Shown: positions 1 to 7,538, numbered from the stretch's first letter. The stretch: DNA of 13,380 nucleotides from an uncultured Helicobacteraceae bacterium (GCA_903903705.1 CAIUZU010000198.1:1-13380); one strand, 5' to 3'. The notes: generated from the sequence alone by a model not told the origin. Numbers and translations: made by a program.

Positions 1-537
1 GGCTTCAGGAGTCGGTTTAAGCACAACTGCATTTCCGGCAACCAAAGCAGGAGCCAGTTTATGTGCGACTAGGTTTAGCGGAAAATTAAACGGAGTTATC
101 GCTACGACAACACCTGAAGGCTCTCTTACAAAATAGGAGATAGTCTTTTTTCCGCTGTTCATCGCATCGGTATTTATAGTCTCACCGTGCATCGTTCTCA
201 TCGTCTCGGCTGAGAGTGTAAGAGTCTCAATACATCTATCAACTTCAATACGTGAAAAAGTTATAGGCTTACCCACTTCGTCTGTTATGGTTTTTGCCAT
301 CTCTTCTTTAGACTCTCTTAACCTTTGAGCAACATCCAAAAGCCAGTTGCATCTCTGGGAAAGTGTTATTTTTTTTGCCTCTTTTGCTGCTTCTTTTGCT
401 ATGTTTAAAGCCTTTTTTGCATCCTCCGCATCGCAGATAGGAGATCTTGAAACTACTTCGCCGCTATATGGACTTACTCTCTCTTGATACTCTGTTTTTG
501 CCGCTTCTTGTGAGCCAAAATAAATCTTCGCCACCAT
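1..537 (-). CDS. NAD(P)-dependent aldehyde dehydrogenase, N-terminal part (cut by window edge)
   Basis: An open frame of 179 codons runs from an ATG at 537-535 to the left edge with no stop. The protein begins MVAKIYFGSQEAAKTEYQ and contains TDEVGKPITFSRIEVDRC, EPSGVVVAITPFNFPLNLVA and LAPALVAGNAVVLKPTPEA. These are the standard aldehyde dehydrogenase landmarks of the NAD-binding half: the PxxxPF(N/D)FP turn and the GN(A/T)VVLKP segment with its cofactor-contacting lysine. The catalytic cysteine and glutamate lie beyond the edge, so the substrate class cannot be read; the style suits succinate-semialdehyde, lactaldehyde or non-phosphorylating glyceraldehyde-3-phosphate types. GGAG stands about 7 nt before the ATG, which supports this start. 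The gene is transcribed divergently from the small gene at 618. Confidence 0.93.
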   Translation of the reverse strand, partial: MVAKIYFGSQEAAKTEYQERVSPYSGEVVSRSPICDAEDAKKALNIAKEAAKEAKKITLSQRCNWLLDVAQRLRESKEEMAKTITDEVGKPITFSRIEVDRCIETLTLSAETMRTMHGETINTDAMNSGKKTISYFVREPSGVVVAITPFNFPLNLVAHKLAPALVAGNAVVLKPTPEA

Positions 538-586
538 AAAATTCTCCAACTAAAATTTTTTATTTTTTGCTTTTTATTTTTATGTT

Positions 587-592
587 ATTATA
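587..592 (-). promoter_or_regulatory. Probable -10 box (TATAAT) for the aldehyde dehydrogenase gene
   Basis: TATAAT on the minus strand lies 43-48 nt upstream of the ATG at 537, in an AT-rich spacer with no gene. A start site near 580 would give a leader of about 43 nt containing the GGAG ribosome site. No clear -35 is seen, which is normal for this phylum. It overlaps the plus-strand box at 589-594. Confidence 0.45.
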
Positions 593-594
593 GT
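589..594 (+). promoter_or_regulatory. Probable -10 box (TATAGT) for the small-protein/thioredoxin unit
   Basis: TATAGT is preceded by a long T-rich tract (about 555-583), the usual pattern of housekeeping promoters in Campylobacterota, where a T-rich run replaces a -35 hexamer. A start near 600 leaves a short leader carrying the strong ribosome site AAGGAGGA at 606-613, 4 nt before the ATG at 618. Confidence 0.45.
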
Positions 595-617
595 GTAAAA
601 AGAAGAAGGAGGAAGTT

Positions 618-854
618 ATGGAAGTAACTCGCTATATTTTTCAATCACCTTATTCAAATCAAGTTCAAGTCGGCAAACCCGATGTAAGTTCGGCACAAGA
701 AACAAAAGGTGAGGAGCCACAAATCATACAGCAGCCCTCAGGTAAGCAGTTAAGTGATATCCCCGTGCCAAAAGCGGCACAAACGCAAGCCGACACACCA
801 TCACAGACTACTCCAGAACCTGTGATAGATGGCAGTTTGGATACATATGCATAA
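618..854 (+). CDS. Small disordered protein of unknown function (78 aa)
   Basis: I do not recognise a named family. The near-perfect ribosome site AAGGAGGA at 606-613 strongly argues that the gene is real. The protein is hydrophilic, with no signal peptide, membrane segment or cysteine. Residues 1-22 (MEVTRYIFQSPYSNQVQVGK and on) look more ordered. Residues 23-70 are rich in Gln, Pro, Thr, Ser and Glu and are probably unstructured. The C-terminus is SLDTYA. The two defined ends around a low-complexity middle suggest a short adaptor or tethered peptide, which is only inference. The last 8 nt overlap the likely start of the thioredoxin-like gene, so the two are probably co-translated. Confidence 0.72.
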   Translation: MEVTRYIFQSPYSNQVQVGKPDVSSAQETKGEEPQIIQQPSGKQLSDIPVPKAAQTQADTPSQTTPEPVIDGSLDTYA

Positions 855-1251
855 AATAAAACTCTTTATTGTTGCATCTTTGCTCTTTAGCTCTGCTCTT
901 TTTAGTGCAGAGCTGAATTGGCTTAATGATTATGATGCGGCACTCAAACAAGCCCAAAAAGAGAAAAAAATGGTCTATCTTTTCATCGGTGCAGACGTGT
1001 GCCGATGGTGCGAGAGATTTAAAGATATGACACTATCAAAAAAACATGTGATTAAGAGGCTAAATCAAGAGTATGTTTTACTCTACATGTCAAGAGACAG
1101 ACACAAAATACCTAGTAAGTTCACAACTCAAGGCGTGCCCAGACACTACTTTTTAAAGAGTGACGGTACGATTATCTACGAAGACAGAGGAAGCCGTGAA
1201 GTGGATGGATTTTTAAGTCTGCTAGAAGAAGTAAGTTTGAAAAAAGAGTAA
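847..1251 (+). CDS. Exported thioredoxin-like protein with CRWC active site (134 aa)
   Basis: Residues 2-21 form a signal peptide (basic HKIK, a hydrophobic run, then LFSA before ELNW), so the mature protein should be periplasmic. The thioredoxin-fold part starts at about residue 25. MVYLFIGADVCRWCERF carries a redox CxxC pair (C52-R-W-C55), and GVPRHYFLKSDG supplies the cis-proline loop and following strand. It resembles SoxW/thioredoxin_7-type proteins that keep periplasmic thiols reduced or act in sulfur oxidation or cytochrome maturation; the exact role is open. I chose the ATG at 847 because it directly precedes the signal peptide and gives an 8-nt overlap (ATGCATAA) with the gene before. 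An in-frame ATG at 829 would add six residues. No good ribosome site precedes either, which fits translational coupling. Confidence 0.88.
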   Translation: MHKIKLFIVASLLFSSALFSAELNWLNDYDAALKQAQKEKKMVYLFIGADVCRWCERFKDMTLSKKHVIKRLNQEYVLLYMSRDRHKIPSKFTTQGVPRHYFLKSDGTIIYEDRGSREVDGFLSLLEEVSLKKE

Positions 1252-1261
1252 TTAATTCACA

Positions 1262-1284
1262 GCATAGGCACTTTGCGCCTATGC
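1262..1284. terminator. Hairpin between convergent genes, probable bidirectional terminator
   Basis: GCATAGGC (1262-1269) and GCCTATGC (1277-1284) form a perfect 8-bp stem with a 7-nt loop, in the 39-nt space between the plus-strand thioredoxin gene and the end of tkt. Plus-strand read-through enters a moderately T-rich stretch (AACTATTTAATTTTTT); the minus-strand side has only a weak AT run. The position is right for both transcripts, but neither side has an ideal U-tract. Confidence 0.6.
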
Positions 1285-1290
1285 GTAAAA

Positions 1291-3210
1291 CTATTTAATT
1301 TTTTCTAAAACACCCTCAACCGAAAAACCAAATTTAGCAAATAGTTTATCCGCAGGAGCTGAAGCACCGAATGTATCCATACCGATAACTTCATCGGCAA
1401 GTTTATACCACTCTAACCCTCTTGCTGCTTCTATGGCAACTTTTTTAGTATCTTGTTTAATGATTGAGTCTATATAAGATTTATCTTGCTCTATGAAAAG
1501 GTCATAACATGGAACTGAAACTACATTTACATGTACGCCTTTTGCGTTTAGTGCCTCTTTTACTTTAAGGCAGAGTTCCACTTCAGAACCCGATGCCATT
1601 AAAGTCAATGTTGCATTCTCATCACTTGCTACCAAATATCCGCCTTGTGCCGCACTTCCTTTGATTGGAGTCGGAAGGATAGAGAGGTTTTGTCTTGAAC
1701 AGACGAATGCCGAGGGAGACTTTTTCATGCTAAGTGCCACTTTCCATGCTTCAATATTTTCCGCTCCATCAGCCGGACGCCATACATAGAAGTTAGGAAG
1801 TGCACGAAACTGGCTTAAGTGCTCTATGGGCTGATGTGTCGGTCCATCTTCGCCTACTCCGATACTGTCATGCGTCCAGATAAAGAACTGCTGGATTCCT
1901 GCAAGTGCTGCAATTCTAGCCGCCGGCTTTAGGTAGTCAGAAAATACAAAGAACGTAGCCGAAAAAGGCATAAGCGGCCCGTAAAGTGCCATCGCATTTA
2001 CGATTGAAGCCATAGCATGTTCACGGATTCCAAAGTAGATATTTCTGCCTTTTGGATAAACGCCCATATCTACAAGTTCTGTTTTGTTCGATGGGCTAAG
2101 ATCTGCTGAACCACCTAAAAAGCTCGGAACTGCTCTTGCAATTGCGTTTAAGATTTTTCCGTTTGTATTTCTTGTTGCATCGGCTTTGTCAAAAGAGGGC
2201 CACTGAATTCTTGTAAAATCAGGATTTTGCAAAGCTGCCAATGCTTCATTTTGCTCCACTAAAGGAAGAGTTTTAAGACTATGGATCCACTCACGTTCTG
2301 CTAGATCTCCCCTTTCAACGGCACATCTGAAATGAGCAAGCACATCCTCATCTACATGAAAACATTTTGTCGCATCAAATCCGCAAGCACTCTTTGCCTC
2401 AGCAATTATTTCGTCTCCAAGAGGAGCGCCATGTGAGTGGTGAGAGCCTTCAAGTTTGCCTGCACCCTTTGCGATAGTTGTATTTGCTATGATAATGGTC
2501 GGTTTTGAGTTGCCTTTTGCAGTTCTAATAGAATCCTCAATCTCATTGAAATCATGACCGTCACACTCTAAAACATCCCAGCCTTGCGACTCAAAACGAA
2601 GGCGAATATTTTCACTTATACTTAAACTTGTTGAGCCCTCAATAGTAATGCGATTAGAATCATAAATAAGGATTAAATTATCAAGTTTATTGTGTCCTGC
2701 TATTGAACAAGCCTCATAACTGACCCCTTCCTCTAAATCCCCGTCGCCGCATAAGCAGTAAACATTATGGTTGATAAGCTCTGCTGTTTCAGAATTCACC
2801 TGTGCGCCTACAAATTTTGAAGCCATCGCAAAACCGACTGCATTTGCGACACCCTGACCCAAAGGTCCCGTAGTTATCTCAATACCTGCAGTATGCCCAA
2901 ATTCAGGATGCCCCGGAGTTTTTGAGTCTAGTTGACGAAAGTTTTTCAAGTCATCAATAGTCAAACCGTATCCCCAAAGATAGTAAAGAGAGTAGATAAG
3001 TCCCGTAGCATGTCCGCCTGAAAAAACCAATCTGTCACGGTTTAACCATGATGGATTTTTTGGATTGTGATTTAGCTGTTCACTTAAAATTACAGCAATG
3101 TCAGAGAGTCCCATCGGTGCGCCCGGATGACCAGAATTTGCCGCTTGAACCATATCGGCTGCTAAAAATCTTATAGTGTCTGCCATTTTTTGGCGTATTT
3201 GATTACTCAT
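1291..3210 (-). CDS. tkt: Transketolase
   Basis: Thiamine-diphosphate enzyme that moves two-carbon ketol units between sugar phosphates in the pentose phosphate pathway; in a CO2 fixer using the reverse TCA cycle it supplies pentoses and erythrose 4-phosphate. The 639 residues are close to the usual ~660. Visible landmarks: SGHPGAPMG (H28), DRLVFSGGHA (59-68), GPLGQG (115-120), the ThDP/metal motif GDGDLEEG (155-162), the HSHGAPLG loop, GIREHAMASI with the catalytic glutamate, and HDSIGVGEDGPTHQPIEH in the pyrimidine domain. All three domains are complete. AAGGA lies 7 nt before the ATG. It is the last gene of the minus-strand block, 47 nt after ispA, and may have its own promoter. Confidence 0.97.
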   Translation of the reverse strand: MSNQIRQKMADTIRFLAADMVQAANSGHPGAPMGLSDIAVILSEQLNHNPKNPSWLNRDRLVFSGGHATGLIYSLYYLWGYGLTIDDLKNFRQLDSKTPGHPEFGHTAGIEITTGPLGQGVANAVGFAMASKFVGAQVNSETAELINHNVYCLCGDGDLEEGVSYEACSIAGHNKLDNLILIYDSNRITIEGSTSLSISENIRLRFESQGWDVLECDGHDFNEIEDSIRTAKGNSKPTIIIANTTIAKGAGKLEGSHHSHGAPLGDEIIAEAKSACGFDATKCFHVDEDVLAHFRCAVERGDLAEREWIHSLKTLPLVEQNEALAALQNPDFTRIQWPSFDKADATRNTNGKILNAIARAVPSFLGGSADLSPSNKTELVDMGVYPKGRNIYFGIREHAMASIVNAMALYGPLMPFSATFFVFSDYLKPAARIAALAGIQQFFIWTHDSIGVGEDGPTHQPIEHLSQFRALPNFYVWRPADGAENIEAWKVALSMKKSPSAFVCSRQNLSILPTPIKGSAAQGGYLVASDENATLTLMASGSEVELCLKVKEALNAKGVHVNVVSVPCYDLFIEQDKSYIDSIIKQDTKKVAIEAARGLEWYKLADEVIGMDTFGASAPADKLFAKFGFSVEGVLEKIK

Positions 3211-3229
3211 ATTAATTCCTTGTTTTTAT

Positions 3230-3235
3230 TTTATA
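3230..3235 (-). promoter_or_regulatory. Possible internal promoter (-10 TATAAA) for tkt
   Basis: In the 47-nt gap between ispA and tkt the minus strand reads TTGTATAAAAT, with TATAAA at 3235-3230. This is about 20 nt upstream of the tkt ATG and would give a leader of roughly 12-14 nt holding AAGGA. It is a single AT-rich box without a -35, so support is modest. Confidence 0.35.
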
Positions 3236-3257
3236 CAATGAAGATGTCTGCTTCACT

Positions 3258-4109
3258 TTAACTAATTTTATGTCTGTTTATATACTCAATGAGCAGTAAA
3301 GACAAGCCATCTCTTAAATTTTTATCAAAACTTTCCAACTCTTTTGTAAGTGTCTCTGCCAAAGCATCCGCCTCTTTTAATGCCTCATCTAGTCCAAGAA
3401 GCGTTACAAAACTATTTTTCGCTTCATCATTATTTGTAAGTTTTCCTGCCGTCTCGCTACTTTGTGTAACATCTAAAATATCATCTTGGATTTGAAATAA
3501 AAGTCCAAGTTTTATACCAAAATCATAAAGCCTATCACCCAAATCTTCACGATCTACAATGATAGCCCCCATTTTAAGCGATGCTGCAATAAGTTTTGCA
3601 GTTTTATTTATATGTAAAACTCGTACATCTTCTATGGAGAGCGGTTTGTTTTCAAAGTAGCAGTCTATCGCCTGTCCCAAAACCATTCCATTTAGCCCGC
3701 CATTGCTTGCTAACTCTCTGATTAAAGCGACTCTTGTGTAGTCGCTAAAAGGCACATTGCTCAAAACTTCAAAAGAGTATGTATTAAGTGCGTCTCCGAC
3801 TAAAATCGCAGTTACCTCATCAAATACCACATGCAGCGTCGGCTCTCCTCGGCGAAGAGGCGAATTGTCCATGGCAGGTAAATCATCATGAATAAGTGAA
3901 TAGGTATGAAGCAACTCGATAGCATATGCCACATAATATGCTCCATCCCTCATCAGAGGATTATATGCATTTACTACACCGAGCAAAAGTGCCGGACGAA
4001 ATCTTTTTCCGCCTGCAATTAGCATCTTTTGAAGTGCAGTTTCATAAATTGGATGAAAGCTTTGTGATTCCGGTAAGTGGTTTAATAAAAAATTCTCAAA
4101 ATTTTGCAT
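3258..4109 (-). CDS. ispA: Polyprenyl synthetase, farnesyl-diphosphate-synthase type
   Basis: Condenses isopentenyl diphosphate with dimethylallyl and geranyl diphosphate to make farnesyl diphosphate, the precursor of undecaprenyl phosphate and quinone tails. The 283 aa are slightly shorter than E. coli IspA. GGKRFRPAL (33-41) binds isopentenyl diphosphate. The first aspartate-rich motif is DDLPAMD (75-81) with the two-residue insertion of bacterial FPP synthases, and Y70 five residues before it is the aromatic chain-length residue of short-chain enzymes. The second motif is DDILD (209-213), after GDALNTYSFE. Twelve nt separate it from the PDZ gene upstream, so they are co-transcribed. A geranylgeranyl product cannot be fully excluded from sequence. 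Confidence 0.93.
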   Translation of the reverse strand: MQNFENFLLNHLPESQSFHPIYETALQKMLIAGGKRFRPALLLGVVNAYNPLMRDGAYYVAYAIELLHTYSLIHDDLPAMDNSPLRRGEPTLHVVFDEVTAILVGDALNTYSFEVLSNVPFSDYTRVALIRELASNGGLNGMVLGQAIDCYFENKPLSIEDVRVLHINKTAKLIAASLKMGAIIVDREDLGDRLYDFGIKLGLLFQIQDDILDVTQSSETAGKLTNNDEAKNSFVTLLGLDEALKEADALAETLTKELESFDKNLRDGLSLLLIEYINRHKIS

Positions 4110-4121
4110 TCGGAATTCTAT

Positions 4122-5102
4122 CTAATTAAGTTTCACAAAAAACTGAAAGTGATCTCTTTCAAAAAGAAGATTTATCGATTTTTTGCCACCCTCTAGAGCG
4201 TTAGCTATATCTTCATCGTTTTTAACACTCTTTGTGCCGATTTGAATAAGTTTATCGCCCACTTTAAGACCGTAAGGCTCGGCACTTTTTTCAATTTTTA
4301 TTATCACCATATTTTTATCAAACGAGATGCCGAAATACTCCAAGAAACTATCGCCCATAAAACCGCCGCCCACTCTTTTTTGACTTTTTACAGCCACAAA
4401 GAGTGTCTTTTCACCCCTTTTTATCTTTACATTATGCATAGAGCCTATTTGGCTAAAGAGGATATCACGTGCAAGTTTTGAAGCATTTTTTACTTTCTTT
4501 CCGTCAAGTTCTAAAATAATATCATCTTTCATAAACGGATTATTTTCCATAAAAGGGTTAATGCTACCAACAACGGCAAGGGAGCCAACTGCTTTAACTC
4601 TTATCCCAAAATCTGCATAAGAGATAATTTTTGCTTTTAAAAATCTATCTATATACTCTTTTTCGATAATTCCTCGCTCTGTTACGATTCCCTCAAGGGC
4701 ACAGCAGCTGTTTAACAGTAAACTTGGGGTTGAGAGATTCTCGCTAAATGTTGCAAAACTCTCTAAACCTATCTGTTTTTTTAAAATCTTTCCCTCAACA
4801 ACTCTATTATTATCGACACCTAACGTTCCCATGGCATAATTCATATTGATTCTAAAAGGGTATTTAAATTTTTTCGTATCTTCAACGAGATAGAGGGAGA
4901 GGTATGGATCATGTTTAATAATTTTCATATTTGGAGCGGTTTTAGAGAAAATAATTCTTTGATTATTTTGCACGGGAATCTGAAGTGTTTGATTTACAAT
5001 TGACTCAGAGTCAACGACTTTTGATCTGCAAGATTCAAAATCGCCATCGCAGGCAAAGAGGTTTAAAAAAAGAAAGTTTAGTGCTAAAAGTAGCCTAAGC
5101 AC
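4122..5102 (-). CDS. Exported PDZ-domain protein of unknown function (326 aa)
   Basis: The N-terminus is a clear export signal (VLRLLLALNFLFLNLFA followed by CDGDFESC), so the protein should lie outside the cytoplasmic membrane. LFAC is not a good lipobox because of the Phe at -2; plain signal-peptidase cleavage is likelier. Residues about 160-245 look like a PDZ domain (NPFMKDDIILELDGKKVKNA) and 250-326 like a second (YGLKVGDKLIQIGTKSVKND). No protease triad is evident, so it is not a DegP-type enzyme. Cysteines C18, C25 and a CC pair (about 133-134) may form disulfides. I chose GTG at 5102: GGGAG sits 8 nt upstream and the GTG follows the ybaB stop by one base. A TTG at 5117 in the same frame lacks a ribosome site. 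A similar gene appears, from memory, in the same place in Campylobacter. Confidence 0.82.
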   Translation of the reverse strand: MLRLLLALNFLFLNLFACDGDFESCRSKVVDSESIVNQTLQIPVQNNQRIIFSKTAPNMKIIKHDPYLSLYLVEDTKKFKYPFRINMNYAMGTLGVDNNRVVEGKILKKQIGLESFATFSENLSTPSLLLNSCCALEGIVTERGIIEKEYIDRFLKAKIISYADFGIRVKAVGSLAVVGSINPFMENNPFMKDDIILELDGKKVKNASKLARDILFSQIGSMHNVKIKRGEKTLFVAVKSQKRVGGGFMGDSFLEYFGISFDKNMVIIKIEKSAEPYGLKVGDKLIQIGTKSVKNDEDIANALEGGKKSINLLFERDHFQFFVKLN

Positions 5103-5103
5103 C

Positions 5104-5412
5104 TTACTTGCTCCCAAACGGATTTATACCGCCTAGCATCCCAAATGCACTATTTTGTCTATTTTGCTCTACCATTTTATTTGCATCATTGATTGCGCCG
5201 ATAAGCAAGATCTGAAGTGACTCTTTATCACCCAAAAGAGAGTCGTCAATGTTTATATCTATGACTTCCCCTTTGCCGTTCATTTCAACTTCGACCATGC
5301 CGCCGCCGCTTTTTACTTTAAAAATTTTAGACTCTAGTTCTGCTTGAAGTTTTTTAGCATTTTCCTGCATTCCCTCAAGCATTTTGCCCATGTCGCCTAA
5401 ATTTCCAAACAT
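5104..5412 (-). CDS. ybaB: YbaB/EbfC-family nucleoid-associated protein
   Basis: A 102-aa protein of the usual family size. The N-terminal helix (GDMGKMLEGMQENAKKLQAELESK) forms the coiled dimer arm, the centre GGGMVEVEMNGKGEVIDINI is the hallmark beta-sheet, and the tail is Gly- and Met-rich. Members are dimers that bind DNA without strong sequence preference and help shape the nucleoid; in many bacteria the gene sits near dnaX-recR, but here it lies in the murE-ispA block. It begins 2 nt after panD ends and is followed by the PDZ gene, so it belongs to a tight operon. Confidence 0.93.
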   Translation of the reverse strand: MFGNLGDMGKMLEGMQENAKKLQAELESKIFKVKSGGGMVEVEMNGKGEVIDINIDDSLLGDKESLQILLIGAINDANKMVEQNRQNSAFGMLGGINPFGSK

Positions 5413-5414
5413 TG

Positions 5415-5780
5415 TTAAATCTCTTCTAAAATTTCTTCGATATCGTTGTTTTCATCTACTAAAACAACCTTCGGCTTATAGTTTGACAACTCAGATTCAT
5501 CATATGTAGCGTATGCGACTATAATGATTTTATCGCCTTTGTGAACTTTTCTTGCAGCTGCACCGTTTAGGCAGATATCTCTCTTGCCGCGTTCACCCAA
5601 AATAACATAAGTTGAAAATCTCTCGCCGTTGTTAATATTTAAAATTTCTACTTTTTGTCCAACTCTCATCTTTGAAGCGTCCATAAGCTCTTCATCTATT
5701 GTGATAGAGCCTACATAATTTAAGTTGGCATCCGTTACCGTAGCACGATGAATTTTGCTGTACAACATTTCTATCATCAT
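5415..5780 (-). CDS. panD: Aspartate 1-decarboxylase proenzyme
   Basis: Decarboxylates L-aspartate to beta-alanine for pantothenate and coenzyme A. It is made as a proenzyme that cuts itself between Gly and Ser to create the catalytic pyruvoyl group. The cleavage site is visible as YVG-SITID, at G24-S25 when counted from the first ATG, the same numbering as E. coli PanD. Also visible are KIHRATVT near the N-terminus (K9 is the substrate-contact lysine), [11 protein letters not shown], and [20 protein letters not shown] with the NGAAAR loop. Length 121 aa is normal. Start: two adjacent ATGs (5780 and 5777); the first keeps the family numbering. It is 4 nt from the ferredoxin-like gene and 2 nt from ybaB. 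Confidence 0.96.
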   Translation of the reverse strand: MMIEMLYSKIHRATVTDANLNYVGSITIDEELMDASKMRVGQKVEILNINNGERFSTYVILGERGKRDICLNGAAARKVHKGDKIIIVAYATYDESELSNYKPKVVLVDENNDIEEILEEI

Positions 5781-5784
5781 TTTT

Positions 5785-6159
5785 TTACATTCCCATCTGT
5801 TTTTTCATCTCACATGGAGAGATTGGTTCATCCCACATGTCAGCGCTTATTAGATACTCTTCTACAACTTTTCCGCCGATTAAATGCTCTTCTATAATTC
5901 TGTCAATCTTCTCTTTTGTAAGAGCGGCATACATAAAATGTCCCGGCTCAACAAGCATAACAGGTCCTGCAGTGCAACGATTTAAACATGACGTGCGAAT
6001 TGGTTGAATCGTGCCCATTACGCCCTCTTTCATCAGTTTTTGTGCCAAATGCTGAAATAGATCTTGCGTCTGCGGTGTAACACATGATGGTTTTGGCATA
6101 CCCGGAGGAGCCGATTGTTCACATTTGAATATATAAAATGCCGGTTGAGGAATTCCCAT
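5785..6159 (-). CDS. Thioredoxin-like [2Fe-2S] ferredoxin-domain protein (124 aa)
   Basis: Four cysteines are arranged C13-x12-C26-x31-C58-x3-C62, the pattern of thioredoxin-fold 2Fe-2S ferredoxins (NuoE and Azotobacter/Aquifex Fd4 types). [19 protein letters not shown] and [18 protein letters not shown] hold the cluster ligands, and [20 protein letters not shown] is the C-terminal strand-helix part of the fold. It has no other domain, so it is a stand-alone electron carrier rather than a hydrogenase or complex I subunit. Its partner is unknown. The first gene after the 68-nt gap below murE, it leads the panD-ybaB-PDZ-ispA series and probably has its own promoter. Confidence 0.9.
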   Translation of the reverse strand: MGIPQPAFYIFKCEQSAPPGMPKPSCVTPQTQDLFQHLAQKLMKEGVMGTIQPIRTSCLNRCTAGPVMLVEPGHFMYAALTKEKIDRIIEEHLIGGKVVEEYLISADMWDEPISPCEMKKQMGM

Positions 6160-6189
6160 AATTATAGTACCCTTTTTAAAATTTTTGGA

Positions 6190-6198
6190 ATTATATCA
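6190..6198 (-). promoter_or_regulatory. Probable promoter: extended -10 (TGATATAAT) before the ferredoxin-panD unit
   Basis: The minus strand in the murE-ferredoxin gap reads TTATTTTTTGATATAATTCC. TATAAT lies at 6195-6190 with TG one base upstream of it (TGnTATAAT), preceded by a T-rich run. A start near 6183 leaves a leader of about 24 nt before the ATG at 6159. This is the best promoter candidate inside the long minus-strand block. Confidence 0.5.
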
Positions 6199-6227
6199 AA
6201 AAATAACATCATAAAAAATAATGCATA

Positions 6228-7538
6228 TCAAGAAGTTTTTTCACTTCTATTTTTTATAAGCTCTCTTACAACTTCTCTATCATCGAAAGGGAACTCTTTA
6301 TCATAAATGATTTGGTAAGCTTCATCCCCTTTTCCCAGAATAACGACAACCTCATCCTCTTGCTGATCACTGAGCGCCATCTCAATAGCTTTTCTTCTGT
6401 TTAACTCAACATTTACCATACTTTTATCTTCAATTCCGACCAAGATCTCATTTACAATATCTTGGGGGTCTTCGTTTCTCGGATTGTCACTTGTTATGTA
6501 GAGTTTTTTCGCCAAACTTGCAGCTACTCTTCCCATAAGAGGTCTCTTCGTTTTATCTCTATCTCCGCCTGCTCCAAAAACGACTAAAAGTTCTTTCTCT
6601 TTAAGTGCATTTAGAACTTGCTGTATCCCATCAGGCGTATGGGCAAAATCGACAATCACATTTGGAGTTTCACTCACCTGCTCCATCCGTCCGCTCACAC
6701 CTGCAAAATTTTCAACAACATCACAAACTTCTTCCAGTTTTTTTCCGCTTAAAAGATGCGTTGCCGCAATTGCTGCCATAAGATTGTAAAGATTAAAAAA
6801 GCCGTGAAGAGAAGCAGTAAAAGGAACCATTTCACCGAAGTACTGGATAATTCCGCTTGTTGCGTTGTTTAGAGAATAGGCGATTAGTCTATATGTTGCC
6901 GAATTTTCTATGCCGTATGTGAAAGTATTTTTAATTGTAAAAGAGGCTTTTGGCTCATCTTTGTTAATCAGTTTTTTGCCATCATCTTGAAAAAAACTAT
7001 TCTTTATGGCTATATACTCGCCTATAGTTTTATGATAATCCAAATGGTCTTGAGTGATATTTGTAAGTATTTTCAGCTCAAAGTTTAAACCCTCTACTCT
7101 TTTTTGAGCGATTGCATGAGAGCTTACTTCCATAATAAAGAACTCGCACCCTGCACATACTGCTTGATAAATGTGTCTATATGTATTTAAAACGGATGGA
7201 GTCGTAAGTGTTTTACCCTCTATCATTTCATCATTCATAAAAAAGCCGCGTGTTCCCTGCATAGCACTCTTATGTCCAAGATCTAATAAAAATGAGTAGA
7301 TCGCACTTGCGGTAGTAGTCTTTCCGTTTGTTCCGGTAATTCCTACGATTTTTATCTTATCTATTCCGAAAAGTTTTGCAACCTCTTTTATGTCGATGAT
7401 CGAATGAGCACCGTTATCTTTTGCATTTTGAAGAAATTTTTCATTTTGAGGAGTAAGCACAAATGCAGTTTCAGAATCACACTCTTGTGAATTTTCTGTT
7501 ATATATTTAAACTTTTCATCACTTAGCTCAATTTTCAA
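6228..7538 (-). CDS. murE: UDP-MurNAc-tripeptide ligase, meso-diaminopimelate adding
   Basis: Cytoplasmic ATP-dependent ligase that adds the third residue to the UDP-MurNAc-dipeptide. GTNGKTTT (69-76) is the P-loop; MEVSSHA, LTNITQDHLDYH, KNSFF (region of the carbamylated lysine), GRMEQV, VDFAHTPDGIQ and GAGGDRDKTKRPLMG follow in family order. DNPRNEDP (351-358) is the motif that selects meso-diaminopimelate over lysine, and GKGDEAYQ (402-409) completes the substrate pocket. At 436 aa it is shorter than E. coli MurE (495) because the N-terminal UDP-binding domain is reduced, as I recall for other Campylobacterota. Its start overlaps the TPR-like gene by 11 nt, which implies coupled translation. 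Confidence 0.96.
   Translation of the reverse strand: MKIELSDEKFKYITENSQECDSETAFVLTPQNEKFLQNAKDNGAHSIIDIKEVAKLFGIDKIKIVGITGTNGKTTTASAIYSFLLDLGHKSAMQGTRGFFMNDEMIEGKTLTTPSVLNTYRHIYQAVCAGCEFFIMEVSSHAIAQKRVEGLNFELKILTNITQDHLDYHKTIGEYIAIKNSFFQDDGKKLINKDEPKASFTIKNTFTYGIENSATYRLIAYSLNNATSGIIQYFGEMVPFTASLHGFFNLYNLMAAIAATHLLSGKKLEEVCDVVENFAGVSGRMEQVSETPNVIVDFAHTPDGIQQVLNALKEKELLVVFGAGGDRDKTKRPLMGRVAASLAKKLYITSDNPRNEDPQDIVNEILVGIEDKSMVNVELNRRKAIEMALSDQQEDEVVVILGKGDEAYQIIYDKEFPFDDREVVRELIKNRSEKTS

Noticed and set aside
3240-3257. TGAAG/CTTCA hairpin between ispA and tkt as a terminator
   Set aside because: Only a 5-bp stem and followed by mixed A-rich sequence; more likely incidental in an operon gap.
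3289-4481. Plus-strand open frames opposite ispA and the PDZ gene
   Set aside because: They are antisense to strong family matches, have no ribosome sites and encode low-complexity Ser/Phe-rich strings.
6161-6166. TATAAT (minus strand) almost touching the ferredoxin ATG
   Set aside because: Transcription from it would start inside the coding region; the extended -10 at 6190-6198 is better placed.
6234-6250. AGAAGT/ACTTCT hairpin at the end of murE as a terminator
   Set aside because: The stem is six weak pairs, overlaps the coding end, and lacks a U-tract on the minus strand.
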